From Cytophagaceae bacterium (GTDB lineage Bacteria > Bacteroidota > Bacteroidia > Flavobacteriales > Flavobacteriaceae): 64,000 bases of DNA. Positions 17,083 to 24,749 of this stretch are shown piece by piece (within the stretch, counting starts at the first letter, position 1; each line of letters opens with the position of its first letter). A program made the position numbers and the translations under genes. Below the pieces are notes generated by a model, which was given only the letters and a program-made list of their open reading frames with translations, did not search any database and was not told the origin of the DNA. The stretch lies in NCBI GenBank assembly GCA_002710685.1, contig PALD01000037.1:62001-126000 (forward strand), read 5' to 3'.

Positions 17083-17631
17083 GCAATTACTTTTTCTTTT
17101 TTTTATTTATCCTGAAATGTTGTTTTCAACAACTTATATACTATTCTTTTTTTCTTTTTTAAAATTTAAAATTAAATGATGACTATTATTGCTTGTAGAT
17201 AGCGGTATAACTTTTAGTCTTAAAATTTGTTTTTTGGCTTATCACCAGTTATCAACCTTTATTCACAATTTTTTAAGAATTATGACAATTTAAAAATCAA
17301 CGTATTACAAACCTTGATCAACAAATGTTGACAACCTCTATTGACTCATGATTATTGAAAAGTTACTTATCAAGGTTATTAAAAATGGGTTTGGGAACTG
17401 CTTACATCATTGTAGCAATTTTATAGTATATACTTTTTGATATGTCATTTCAATTTCTGGATGTAATTTTTTTTTGAATAAACAAACTTTCATTATCACT
17501 ATTTGATGACCACTTATCCACAGTCATGTTAACTAATTGTTAACTCGTTCTTGGTCAGTATCCTCTTTTTACCATAATTCAATACAACACAAAAACATGA
17601 TGCTTACCTTTGTTGAACCAATTATCAATTC
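17083..17631. other. oriC: Candidate chromosomal replication origin (AT-rich, DnaA-box cluster)
   Basis: This 549-base gap holds no convincing ORF and is markedly AT-rich, with T-tracts at 17091-17105, 17146-17160 and 17467-17475. A perfect DnaA box TTATCCACA lies at 17514-17522 and a consensus variant TTATTCACA at 17259-17267. The latter ends a set of three related 9-mers, TTATCACCA (17239), TTATCAACC (17249) and TTATTCACA (17259), spaced exactly 10 bases apart. Further TTATCA-type 9-mers are at 17367 and 17493. Inverted repeats GTTGTT-TTC-AACAAC (17119-17133) and a GTTAAC-TAATT-GTTAAC pair (near 17528-17544) add structure. Two parS sites 15-17 kb away and the presence of mnmG, rnpA and atp genes support an origin region; dnaA is absent and strand bias is not clear. 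Confidence 0.55.
17605..17612 (+). promoter_or_regulatory. -7 box of the rpiB operon promoter
   Basis: TACCTTTG, 20 bases before the rpiB ATG, fits TAnnTTTG. Confidence 0.5.
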
Positions 17632-18063
17632 ATGAAAATCGCAATAGGTAACGACCACGCAGGTTTTGAATACAAAACCGCAATTATTGAACATTTAAAG
17701 GATCAGGGGCACGAGATAATCAACTTTGGCACAGACTCACCTGAAAGTGCTGATTATGCTGACTTTATACATCCCGTTGCAGAGGCTGTTGAGCATAAAA
17801 AAGTTGAAATGGGAATCATAATCTGTGGGAGTGGCAATGGTGCAAACATGACTGCAAATAAACATCAACAAATACGATCTGCCCTATGCTGGATCAAGGA
17901 AATAGCTGCATTGGCCCGAGAGCACAACGATGCAAATATCATAAGTATCCCATCTCGCTTTACAGCAAAAGAACAAGTCCTGGAGATGGTAGATACCTTC
18001 TTGAGCACACCCTTTGCCGGGGGTCGTCATGAGCGCCGCATCAACAAAATCCCATGTATGTAG
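17632..18063 (+). CDS. rpiB: Ribose-5-phosphate isomerase B
   Basis: RpiB interconverts ribose 5-phosphate and ribulose 5-phosphate in the pentose phosphate pathway. The 143-residue protein begins MKIAIGNDHAGFEYK, with the substrate-binding Asp8-His9, and carries the catalytic cysteine Cys65 in IIICGSGNG followed by the phosphate-binding loop. Downstream HNDANIISIPSRF matches the second half of the RpiB/LacAB fold. The stop codon TAG (18061-18063) directly abuts the ATG of the CDF transporter, so the two are translated from one message. No rpiA is in the window. Confidence 0.96.
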   Translation: MKIAIGNDHAGFEYKTAIIEHLKDQGHEIINFGTDSPESADYADFIHPVAEAVEHKKVEMGIIICGSGNGANMTANKHQQIRSALCWIKEIAALAREHNDANIISIPSRFTAKEQVLEMVDTFLSTPFAGGRHERRINKIPCM

Positions 18064-18978
18064 ATGTCCCATGACCACGATCATCATGGGCTAGGTCATG
18101 ACCACAACCGCAGTGGTAAGAACCTCTTGTTATCTATAGGCCTCAACATACTCATCACCGCCTCTCAAGTAGTGGGAGGTTTGATTTCCGGTAGTTTATC
18201 ACTCTTATCTGATGCGCTCCATAATTTTAGCGATGTACTTTCATTGATCGTGAGTTATATCGCCGTGGTTTTTTCTAAAAAAGCGGCTTCGCCGCACAAG
18301 ACCTTTGGTTACAAACGGGCCGAAATCATTGCAGCGTTTATCAATGCTGCTACATTGATAATCGTTGCGGTCATATTAATCAAAGAAGCCGTGCTGCGGT
18401 TTATGGACCCAAAGCAAATAGAATCTTCATTGGTCATATGGCTTTCCTTACTAGGTATAGTTGCAAATGGCTTTAGCGTGCTCCTGCTCAAGGCAGATAG
18501 CAAGTCAAACATGAACATGAAATCTGCTTATCTACACTTATTAACAGACATGATGGCAAGTGTTGCCGTGTTGATAGGCGGTATCTTGATGAAGTATTTT
18601 CAAGTGTATTGGGTAGACAATGTATTGACCGTGGGTATCGCCATTTATCTCATCATCATGGGATATGGACTTTTAAAATCTTCTTTTAAGGTATTGATGT
18701 TGTTCACTCCTGATGATATTGAGGTAGAAAAAATAGTGGAGGGTGTAAAGGCAATACCCGGTTTAAAGAACATGCACCATATTCACATCTGGCAGCTCAA
18801 TGAAGATGAAGTGCACCTGGAGGCACATGTGGATTTTGAAAAAGATATCTTGCTATCAGAATTTGATGCAAAACTCATCGATATTGAGCACTGCGTTAAA
18901 GCATTTGGTGTAAACCATATCAACATTCAGCCTGAGTTTGAAAAACCGGATGATAAGGAAATTATAGTGCAGGATTAA
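18064..18978 (+). CDS. Cation diffusion facilitator (zinc-type CDF/ZitB-like) transporter
   Basis: CDF proteins export Zn2+ or similar divalent metals from the cytoplasm in exchange for protons. The 304-residue protein has a histidine-rich N-terminus (HDHDHHGLGHDH, residues 3-14), six membrane helices, and metal-site motifs SDALHNFSD in helix 2 and HLLTDMMAS in helix 5, the HxxxD pair that is typical of zinc-preferring members. The C-terminal domain (about 210-290) carries the ferredoxin-like fold with HHIHIWQL and HLEAHVDF metal-binding residues. It starts immediately after the rpiB stop codon and its own stop overlaps the next start by one base, so three genes form a tight operon. Confidence 0.94.
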   Translation: MSHDHDHHGLGHDHNRSGKNLLLSIGLNILITASQVVGGLISGSLSLLSDALHNFSDVLSLIVSYIAVVFSKKAASPHKTFGYKRAEIIAAFINAATLIIVAVILIKEAVLRFMDPKQIESSLVIWLSLLGIVANGFSVLLLKADSKSNMNMKSAYLHLLTDMMASVAVLIGGILMKYFQVYWVDNVLTVGIAIYLIIMGYGLLKSSFKVLMLFTPDDIEVEKIVEGVKAIPGLKNMHHIHIWQLNEDEVHLEAHVDFEKDILLSEFDAKLIDIEHCVKAFGVNHINIQPEFEKPDDKEIIVQD

Positions 18979-19421
18979 TGAAATTTATAGTTAAAACATA
19001 TGATGAGCTTACCAAGGATGCACTTTATGATCTGCTTCAATTGCGGGCTGAGGTCTTTGTTGTCGAGCAGGACTGCCCCTATCAAGATGTAGATGGCAAG
19101 GATAAAAAAGCGCTGCATGTTTTGGCTTACGCCAAAGGTGAACTTGCAGCCTACACGCGCATTTTTGCACCCGGTGATTACTTTGAACGGGCAAGCATAG
19201 GCCGTGTGGTGGTCAAGCAAGCACAGCGTAAGAATAAATTTGGCTACAGCCTAATGAACAAATCTATTGAGGTTATCAACAATCATTATGGTAATGTTGA
19301 AATTGAAATCTCAGCACAGGAATATTTAAAAAAATTCTACACTTCGCTTGGGTTTGACCAAGTGGGAGAAGGCTATCTTGAAGATAACATCCCGCATATA
19401 CGAATGATAAAAAGGGCATAA
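18978..19421 (+). CDS. GNAT family N-acetyltransferase, ElaA-like
   Basis: A 147-residue acetyl-CoA-dependent acyltransferase of the ElaA type. The N-terminus contains LYDLLQLRAEVFVVEQDCPY, a segment strongly conserved in ElaA, followed by a GNAT core with the acetyl-CoA pyrophosphate loop region around GRVVVKQAQRKNKFGYSLM (about 75-93). The acceptor substrate of this family is unknown. The start ATG overlaps the CDF stop codon (TAATG), so it is translated as part of the rpiB operon. A strong terminator begins at the stop codon. Confidence 0.92.
   Translation: MKFIVKTYDELTKDALYDLLQLRAEVFVVEQDCPYQDVDGKDKKALHVLAYAKGELAAYTRIFAPGDYFERASIGRVVVKQAQRKNKFGYSLMNKSIEVINNHYGNVEIEISAQEYLKKFYTSLGFDQVGEGYLEDNIPHIRMIKRA
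19121..19136. repeat. Dispersed palindrome TTTGGC-TTAC-GCCAAA, perfect copy
   Basis: Lies in the coding region of the GNAT gene, where it encodes part of LAYAKG; on the minus strand the loop reads GTAA. Confidence 0.75.
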
Positions 19422-19452
19422 AAAATCCCGGCGCAACACGCCGGGATTTTTA
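19421..19452. terminator. Bidirectional intrinsic terminator
   Basis: AAAAATCCCGGCG and CGCCGGGATTTTT pair perfectly around CAACA. It separates the rpiB operon (+) from the convergent hypothetical gene (-). Confidence 0.93.
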
Positions 19453-19476
19453 TATATGAGTTCAAAAAGCTGAAGG

Positions 19477-19857
19477 TTAAATCTTTATCAGCTTCTTATC
19501 GTCCAGGTTAATCGCACTCAACATCTCGTTAGTGAATTTATAGTGACCACGTGTGGTCACAATCTTGAACCTAAACTTTTTCATCTCGCTCAAAATATCC
19601 AGGAACATCCATTTTGATTTCAATAAATTGGGTTTCTTAGACTTTAAGCTAACTTCAAAAATGTGTTTCTCGCCATCTCGTTCAGCAACAATATCTGGCG
19701 TGATGGTAACTTTGCTGCCGCGTTTGATATACGATTTTGGAGTTTCGAAACCTTCCACATCAGCCTTGATGTTTTCATATCCCCTATCCTCCAGATACGA
19801 TATCGTCTCTGTCAAAAAATCTGTGTTCTTCTCTGTATCCTTATCAATAGTAACCAT
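19477..19857 (-). CDS. Hypothetical protein, possibly restriction-endonuclease-like fold
   Basis: A 126-residue soluble protein I do not recognise. It begins MVTIDKDTEKNTDFLTETI, then has a helix, and a central TPDIVAERDGEKHIFEVSLK segment (about residues 53-72). A PD followed by an acidic strand ending E-V-S-L-K resembles the PD-(D/E)xK nuclease core, but the lysine is one position too far, so activity is uncertain. I start at the ATG at 19857; the longer frame opens with TTG. It is a single gene convergent to the rpiB operon. No partner gene suggests a role. Confidence 0.7.
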   Translation of the reverse strand: MVTIDKDTEKNTDFLTETISYLEDRGYENIKADVEGFETPKSYIKRGSKVTITPDIVAERDGEKHIFEVSLKSKKPNLLKSKWMFLDILSEMKKFRFKIVTTRGHYKFTNEMLSAINLDDKKLIKI

Positions 19858-19951
19858 AACCCACAAGGTACACAATTGATTTTCTATTAGTTATAACTTT
19901 AAGTTAAATTAGTTTTTCTATAAATACAGAACTTAGGGTACTTCTGCCCTA

Positions 19952-21577
19952 TTATGGCTTCAAAATCTTTTTATAACGGGCTGGGTCATTGAGCACGGCG
20001 ATGGCTTCTTCTATCTCGGTATTGTTCTTCAACTGGTACTTGTATAGGCCATCCCTATAAAAATACCTCTTGATGAGCTCGTCACTTATAATGTTGCTTA
20101 TCTCCTTTTTTTTATGGTCAAGTTCAGCTTTTTTAAGGGCATCGATCTTGCTGGTAAGCTCACTGTAATTACTGCTTATTGCAGTTTGTAAACCATCTTT
20201 TTCAGCGTTGATGTAGGCTTCCTCAAGCGATTTCTCGGTCTCGGTCTTATAATCAAAGTCAGTACTGTTCAAGAAACTTTTAAAATCGCTATAGTCGCTT
20301 TCGCGAAAGCTGAACGCATCAAGATCACCCGGGCTATGTGCATAATAATACTTTGTGGCATAGTCAAAAATCGCGCGGTCGCCCAAAAGGGCCTCGGTGA
20401 TTGCACTGAGTTTTGCAGATTCAACCTCAATATCTGGGAAGATACCACCGCCGTCATAGACCTTGCGGCCATTTGCGGTGCTGAACTCGTTATAATCTTC
20501 CACATTGGTGCGTATGGCATTGCCCTGGTCATCCCTGTGCCAGTAGTCCAGCGCCTGTATGCAGCGGCCGCTGGGGGTATAATACCGGGAAATGGTAATC
20601 TTGGCCTGTGTACCGTATGTCAGTTTCTTGGGGCGCTGCACAAGGCCTTTGCCAAAACTTCTTGCACCCACGATTACGGCACGGTCATAATCCTGCAGGG
20701 ATCCTGAGACGATTTCGCTGGCAGAAGCACTGCGGCCATTGATGAGCACCACCACGGGAATATCGGTATCCAGTGGTTCATTTTCGGTAAAATATTGCTT
20801 GTTGTATTTTTGTATAACAGACTTTGTCGTGGTGATGAGCTTACCTTTTGGCAAGAACAGGTTGCTCACCCTGATTGCCTCGGTCAATAGACCGCCAGGG
20901 TTGCCACGTAGGTCCAGGATGATCTTTTTTGCCCCCTGGTCCTTCAGTTCCTTGACGGCGGCAGCGGTTTCTTCTGATGCTTTCTTGTTGAATTTTGAGA
21001 GCACCACGTAGCCAATGTCATTTCGCGTAAGCGCAAAAAACGGTACGGCATGTACATCTATCTCCTCGCGTTGTAAACTGGTGTTCTGTGTTTTGCCCTG
21101 GCGCAGGTATGTTACGTTTACTGAGGTTCCTGGAGCTCCCTGCAGTAGGTCTCCTGCATCTTCATCAAAGTCTGCAAGGTTGACATCTCCTATCTTGATA
21201 ATCTCATCACCTGCCTTTAGACCGGCCTTGTCAGCGGGATAATCCCTATAGACCTCCACCAGCGTTATCTTGCCCCCTTTGGTATGTACGGCGGCACCTA
21301 TGCCCGTGTACTCGCCGGTATTGTTTATACGGGCATCCTCGACCTCCTGCTCTGTCCAGTAGTTTGTGTATGGGTCCAGGTCTTCCAGCATGCCCTTTAT
21401 GGCACTATCCATGAGCTGTGCCGGGTTTACCTCATCAACATAGTTCATGTTGATCTCCTTAAAAAGGGTGGTGAATATTTCTATTTGCTTTGCGATTTCA
21501 AAAAAATCACTTTTAAAGCTTACGGTCGTGAACAGAAAAATTCCTGCGGCCAGGGTTATGAAGATTTTCTTTCTCAT
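19952..21577 (-). CDS. S41 family C-terminal processing peptidase
   Basis: CtpA/Prc-type periplasmic serine protease of 541 residues. An N-terminal hydrophobic signal/anchor (IFITLAAGIFLFTTVSF, about 4-20) is followed by a helical segment, a PDZ domain (about 75-155) and the S41 catalytic domain, with the nucleophile region in INGRSASASEIVSG (about 290) and the general-base lysine in SFGKGLVQ (about 318). Such enzymes trim C-termini of exported proteins. I chose the ATG at 21577, which places the signal peptide at the N-terminus and overlaps the upstream DUF4349 stop by 4 bases (ATGA); the longer frame of 586 residues lies inside DUF4349. Operon order is rnpA, DUF4349, ctp. Confidence 0.94.
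   Translation of the reverse strand: MRKKIFITLAAGIFLFTTVSFKSDFFEIAKQIEIFTTLFKEINMNYVDEVNPAQLMDSAIKGMLEDLDPYTNYWTEQEVEDARINNTGEYTGIGAAVHTKGGKITLVEVYRDYPADKAGLKAGDEIIKIGDVNLADFDEDAGDLLQGAPGTSVNVTYLRQGKTQNTSLQREEIDVHAVPFFALTRNDIGYVVLSKFNKKASEETAAAVKELKDQGAKKIILDLRGNPGGLLTEAIRVSNLFLPKGKLITTTKSVIQKYNKQYFTENEPLDTDIPVVVLINGRSASASEIVSGSLQDYDRAVIVGARSFGKGLVQRPKKLTYGTQAKITISRYYTPSGRCIQALDYWHRDDQGNAIRTNVEDYNEFSTANGRKVYDGGGIFPDIEVESAKLSAITEALLGDRAIFDYATKYYYAHSPGDLDAFSFRESDYSDFKSFLNSTDFDYKTETEKSLEEAYINAEKDGLQTAISSNYSELTSKIDALKKAELDHKKKEISNIISDELIKRYFYRDGLYKYQLKNNTEIEEAIAVLNDPARYKKILKP
20297..20310. repeat. Dispersed palindrome GCTTTCGCGAAAGC, perfect 14-mer
   Basis: A perfect palindrome inside the S41 peptidase gene, built from two overlapping GCGAAAGC cores. 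Confidence 0.7.
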
Positions 21578-22425
21578 GGGGTATTGTTTTTTGTGGCTTT
21601 TGCCTTGTGGCGTTTTCTCCAGGTTCTCAAGAGAAAGATAGCAAGAATCAGCAAGATAATAAAGGGCCATAGGTAAACAAGGCCCAAGATAAAGGTCGAG
21701 AGCCCGTTCCACCCACCTTTAAAGGCATTGCCCAGTTTGCTACCATATGAAACGGTCGCTCCCGTTTCTGCAACGTTTTTATAAAAATATATATGTAGAG
21801 TACTGTAAGAAACCTGGCTTTGCAAGTACTTTAAGCGGCCCTCACGTGCTTCTATCTCTTCTCTTATTTTAGAGAGTTCTGCTTCAATTTCCAGGATTTC
21901 CTTGACATTTTTTGCCTGTTTTAAGAGGGAGAGATAGCGGTTTTCAAGTTCACGTTTTGCCTTGAGCCTTGCGGTGATGTCAACAAACTCCTCAGTAACA
22001 TCTTGACGGCTTATGGTCTTCTCGTCAAAATATTCAACCCCCCTAGAAACCGCATCCAGCAATTGCTGAAAGTTTGCCGTGGGCACGCGCACCTGCATCC
22101 TATGGTAGATTTGGCCATAATTTTTACCAGACTGGTCGTCCTGAAGATATCCCCGTGACGAGTCAACGGCCTCCATGATCTTTTTTTGGGTTGCGGCAAG
22201 GTCAGGGGTTTCAAACCTTAAATTTCCGGTCTTGATGATTTTTTGTTCAACCTCTTGTCGTGGGCCGGTTTCTTCTTGTGGAACAGGTGGAGGTGGGGTA
22301 TTTAATGCAATATCTTCCATGTCATTGACCATGGATTCTTCGGCGACGGCATAGACACCCTTGTTGTCATTGCCCGATGAGCATGCTAGAAAAAGGGTCA
22401 TGAAAACCCAACTGAAAACCTTCAT
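21574..22425 (-). CDS. DUF4349 family lipoprotein
   Basis: A 283-residue protein with a lipoprotein signal (lipobox LACSS, Cys15), a Pro-rich linker near residues 43-52, then the DUF4349 domain: an SxRLxxxxPD-like strand (TGNLRFETPDLAATQ, about 66-80), a coiled coil (about 140-200) and a C-terminal membrane helix (about 238-262) followed by a basic tail. The family is widespread and uncharacterised. A lipid anchor at one end and a membrane helix at the other suggests a protein bound at both ends to the inner membrane. It starts 11 bases after rnpA and overlaps the S41 peptidase start by 4 bases. Confidence 0.88.
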   Translation of the reverse strand: MKVFSWVFMTLFLACSSGNDNKGVYAVAEESMVNDMEDIALNTPPPPVPQEETGPRQEVEQKIIKTGNLRFETPDLAATQKKIMEAVDSSRGYLQDDQSGKNYGQIYHRMQVRVPTANFQQLLDAVSRGVEYFDEKTISRQDVTEEFVDITARLKAKRELENRYLSLLKQAKNVKEILEIEAELSKIREEIEAREGRLKYLQSQVSYSTLHIYFYKNVAETGATVSYGSKLGNAFKGGWNGLSTFILGLVYLWPFIILLILAIFLLRTWRKRHKAKATKNNTP

Positions 22426-22436
22426 AGTTAAGCTGA

Positions 22437-22829
22437 TTATGATAAATTACCACCCGGTTGAAGCTCCTCGTTAAAGCGCTTGACAAGCTTTTGCATGGCT
22501 TTTTCCATTTCTGGCAAGGGCATTACTTCGCGGCCGGTATAGATAAACATGAACGCAAAAGTTGCGCCATTTGTTTGAAAACCAGCTTTATTTTTACGGT
22601 AAGCCTCGCGTATCAACCTTTTTATGCGGTTGCGGGTCACGGCGAGCTTGTGATTTCTTTTTGAGACAGATACCCCGGCTTGTATGGAAACATCATCTTG
22701 CGGTAGTTGCGCTTGCGCGAAAATCAACAGCATGGGATAGGCCTTGACCTTTTTGCCCGTGGCAAAAAGGTCCTCGATGAGTTTTTGGCGTTTCAGCCTT
22801 TCTTTCTTAGAAAATCCCTGAGTTGTCAA
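22437..22829 (-). CDS. rnpA: Ribonuclease P protein component
   Basis: The basic protein subunit of RNase P, which matures tRNA 5' ends. The RNR signature region reads KLAVTRNRIKRLIREAYRK, with the conserved RNRIKR core, in a 130-residue protein rich in Lys and Arg. I place the start at the TTG at 22829 (MTTQGFSKKERL), because family members begin just before the FSKKERLK-type motif, a TATATTTG promoter box lies at 22846-22853, and the longer ATG frame from 22910 would run through the terminator of the upstream gene. The usual neighbour rpmH is absent. rnpA heads an operon with DUF4349 and the S41 peptidase. Confidence 0.93.
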   Translation of the reverse strand: MTTQGFSKKERLKRQKLIEDLFATGKKVKAYPMLLIFAQAQLPQDDVSIQAGVSVSKRNHKLAVTRNRIKRLIREAYRKNKAGFQTNGATFAFMFIYTGREVMPLPEMEKAMQKLVKRFNEELQPGGNLS

Positions 22830-22845
22830 TGTTGTAGAATTACGA

Positions 22846-22853
22846 CAAATATA
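22846..22853 (-). promoter_or_regulatory. -7 box of the rnpA operon promoter
   Basis: TATATTTG on the minus strand, 17 bases before the TTG start of rnpA; it decides the start choice. Confidence 0.55.
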
Positions 22854-22860
22854 GGCGAAT

Positions 22861-22890
22861 AAAAAAGCTCCCGCCATGGCGGGAGCTTTT
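22861..22890 (-). terminator. Intrinsic terminator of the M1 peptidase operon
   Basis: AAAAGCTCCCGCC and GGCGGGAGCTTTT form a near-perfect stem with a 2-base centre; a T-run follows on the minus strand. It lies 24 bases after the M1 peptidase stop codon. Confidence 0.9.
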
Positions 22891-22897
22891 AGTTTTT

Positions 22898-22909
22898 TGG
22901 CGAAAGCCA
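22898..22909. repeat. Dispersed palindrome TGGC-GAAA-GCCA, short copy
   Basis: Intergenic, between the M1 peptidase stop codon and its terminator. Confidence 0.6.
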
Positions 22910-22913
22910 TAGC

Positions 22914-24743
22914 TTATTTTGCTTCCCAGGTATTGTTTTCTTTATTGATGTCTGCCATAAACTGCTTCTTGTCTATGACCATGCTTTTGACCTGTGCAAG
23001 GGGTTTGTCTATGGTAAACGTATAGGTAGGGTAGGCCCATGGCCAGTCTTTTTCAACGGTGCGCTCCCCTGTTGCCGGCTTCTCGCCACGCATCATCCTC
23101 AAGGGTATGTAATACAGGTCTTCTGAGCCATCAGCATTGGTAACATATAGATCTATGGGCATGGGCATCAAGCCTATGCGCTCTAGTGTCACCTGGGTCT
23201 TGCCATCTAATTCTTCAACGCTCTTGATGCCGTAGTCTATGGTATTGGTTGTCTGTGTCCAGTCCACAAGGTACCAGTCAAGTTGTAGTCCAGATACTTT
23301 TTCTGCCTCGCGCTTAAAATCATTAGGTGTGGGATGCTTGTAATGCCAGTCGTTAAAATAACGTTTTAAGGTCTTGGCAAGGTTTTCCTTACCTATCACA
23401 TAGCCCAGTTGTGCAAGAAAGACGGCACCTTTGGAATATGCCGAGGCCCCGTAAGCACCATTATAGGCATAACGGTCAGCATAAGTAGATTGAGGTTGCT
23501 CTATGCCACTGGTGGCAAGACGTGTATAACTGTTGTAAGAACCCAGTTGTGGGTTTTCATTGTTCCTGCCGCTTATGGCATTTTGTGCTTCACTAGAGAT
23601 ATATGTGGTAAAGCCCTCATCCATCCATTCATGTTTTGCCTCGTTTGTGCCCAGCAAAAACTGAAACCAGGAATGTGCAAATTCATGTGCTGTGGTACCC
23701 AGCAGGCCATTATAGTTCTTCCCGCCGGTTATCAAGGTACACATACCATACTCCATACCCCCATCACCACCTTGTATCACGCTGTACTGCTTGTAGGGAT
23801 ATTGACCTATGTGCTCATCATAATATGCAAGGAGTTTTGCTGTTTCTGGCTGTATCTTCTTCCAGTTTTCTATTACTTCGGGGTCGTTCTTGTACAAGAA
23901 GTGAAGCGTTACCCCGTTTTCTCCCTCAATCTTGTCATGAATATAGTCTGGATCTGCAGCCCAGGTAAAGTCGTGTACCATGGGAGCTTTGAAATGCCAG
24001 GTGTATTTTCCCTTTTTTGGTTTTTTGGGCTTAGACCCTTCTTCTCCATACCCATGGCCTATATCATTGGGGTTTTGAAGATATCCCGTTCCACCTAAGG
24101 TGTAGTCAGAATCTATGGTGATCTTTACGTCAAAGTCTCCCCAAACCCCATAAAATTCACGGCCTATGTAAGGATCTGCATGCCAGCCTTCAAAATCATA
24201 TTCGGCAAGCTTAGGGTACCATTGCGTCATGCTCAGGGCAACACCGTCAGCATTGTTGCGGCCGCTACGGCGTATCTGTACGGGTACCTGACCGTTAAAA
24301 TCCATATTGAACTTTGTGCTTTCGCCAGGAAGGATGGGCTTGTCCAACTTGACCTCGAGCACGGTACCCTCAACTTTATAGTCCAGTTTTTTACCATCTT
24401 GCTCCAGGCTGTTTACCTTGAGAAACCCTATCTCGTCAGGCTTGAGCTTGCTTATGCGGTCCATAACGCGACGGTCAGGATCTTGAATGGTGAGCGAGCG
24501 AACATCCATCTCGCTACCGGGTTGAAAAGCATTAAAATACAGGTGGTAAAACACCTGGTTCAGTGTATCTGGTGAATTGTTTGTGTATTCCAGTTCCTGT
24601 TTGCCCGTGTAGTTATAGTCATCGACGTTCATGTCGATATCCATTTTATAATCCACTTCCTGTTGCCAGTAAGGTGTATTGTTCTGGGCTTTCGCCGAAA
24701 GGCAAACAGCAAAAATTGAAAGGATGCTTAAAAATAACCTCAT
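22914..24743 (-). CDS. M1 family metallopeptidase (exported aminopeptidase-like)
   Basis: A 609-residue zinc peptidase with a signal peptide (MRLFLSILSIFAVCLSAKAQ). The zinc-binding HEFAH lies at residues 353-357 and the third ligand Glu376 in WMDEGF 19 residues later, as in the M1 gluzincins. The exopeptidase motif is GGMEY (328-332) in place of GxMEN. It probably removes N-terminal residues from peptides in the periplasm or at the cell surface. The gene is last in an operon of MBL hydrolase, S8 protease and M1 peptidase (gaps of 16 and 6 bases) and ends in a strong terminator. Confidence 0.95.
   Translation of the reverse strand: MRLFLSILSIFAVCLSAKAQNNTPYWQQEVDYKMDIDMNVDDYNYTGKQELEYTNNSPDTLNQVFYHLYFNAFQPGSEMDVRSLTIQDPDRRVMDRISKLKPDEIGFLKVNSLEQDGKKLDYKVEGTVLEVKLDKPILPGESTKFNMDFNGQVPVQIRRSGRNNADGVALSMTQWYPKLAEYDFEGWHADPYIGREFYGVWGDFDVKITIDSDYTLGGTGYLQNPNDIGHGYGEEGSKPKKPKKGKYTWHFKAPMVHDFTWAADPDYIHDKIEGENGVTLHFLYKNDPEVIENWKKIQPETAKLLAYYDEHIGQYPYKQYSVIQGGDGGMEYGMCTLITGGKNYNGLLGTTAHEFAHSWFQFLLGTNEAKHEWMDEGFTTYISSEAQNAISGRNNENPQLGSYNSYTRLATSGIEQPQSTYADRYAYNGAYGASAYSKGAVFLAQLGYVIGKENLAKTLKRYFNDWHYKHPTPNDFKREAEKVSGLQLDWYLVDWTQTTNTIDYGIKSVEELDGKTQVTLERIGLMPMPIDLYVTNADGSEDLYYIPLRMMRGEKPATGERTVEKDWPWAYPTYTFTIDKPLAQVKSMVIDKKQFMADINKENNTWEAK
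24689..24701. repeat. Dispersed palindrome variant CTTTCGCCGAAAG
   Basis: Falls in the signal-peptide codons of the M1 peptidase gene; arms of six bases around a single C. Confidence 0.55.
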
Positions 24744-24749
24744 AGTATG

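Noticed and set aside
19543..19560. Palindrome GTGACCAC-GT-GTGGTCAC
   Set aside because: It lies inside the coding region of the hypothetical gene, occurs once, and does not match parS or the dispersed element.
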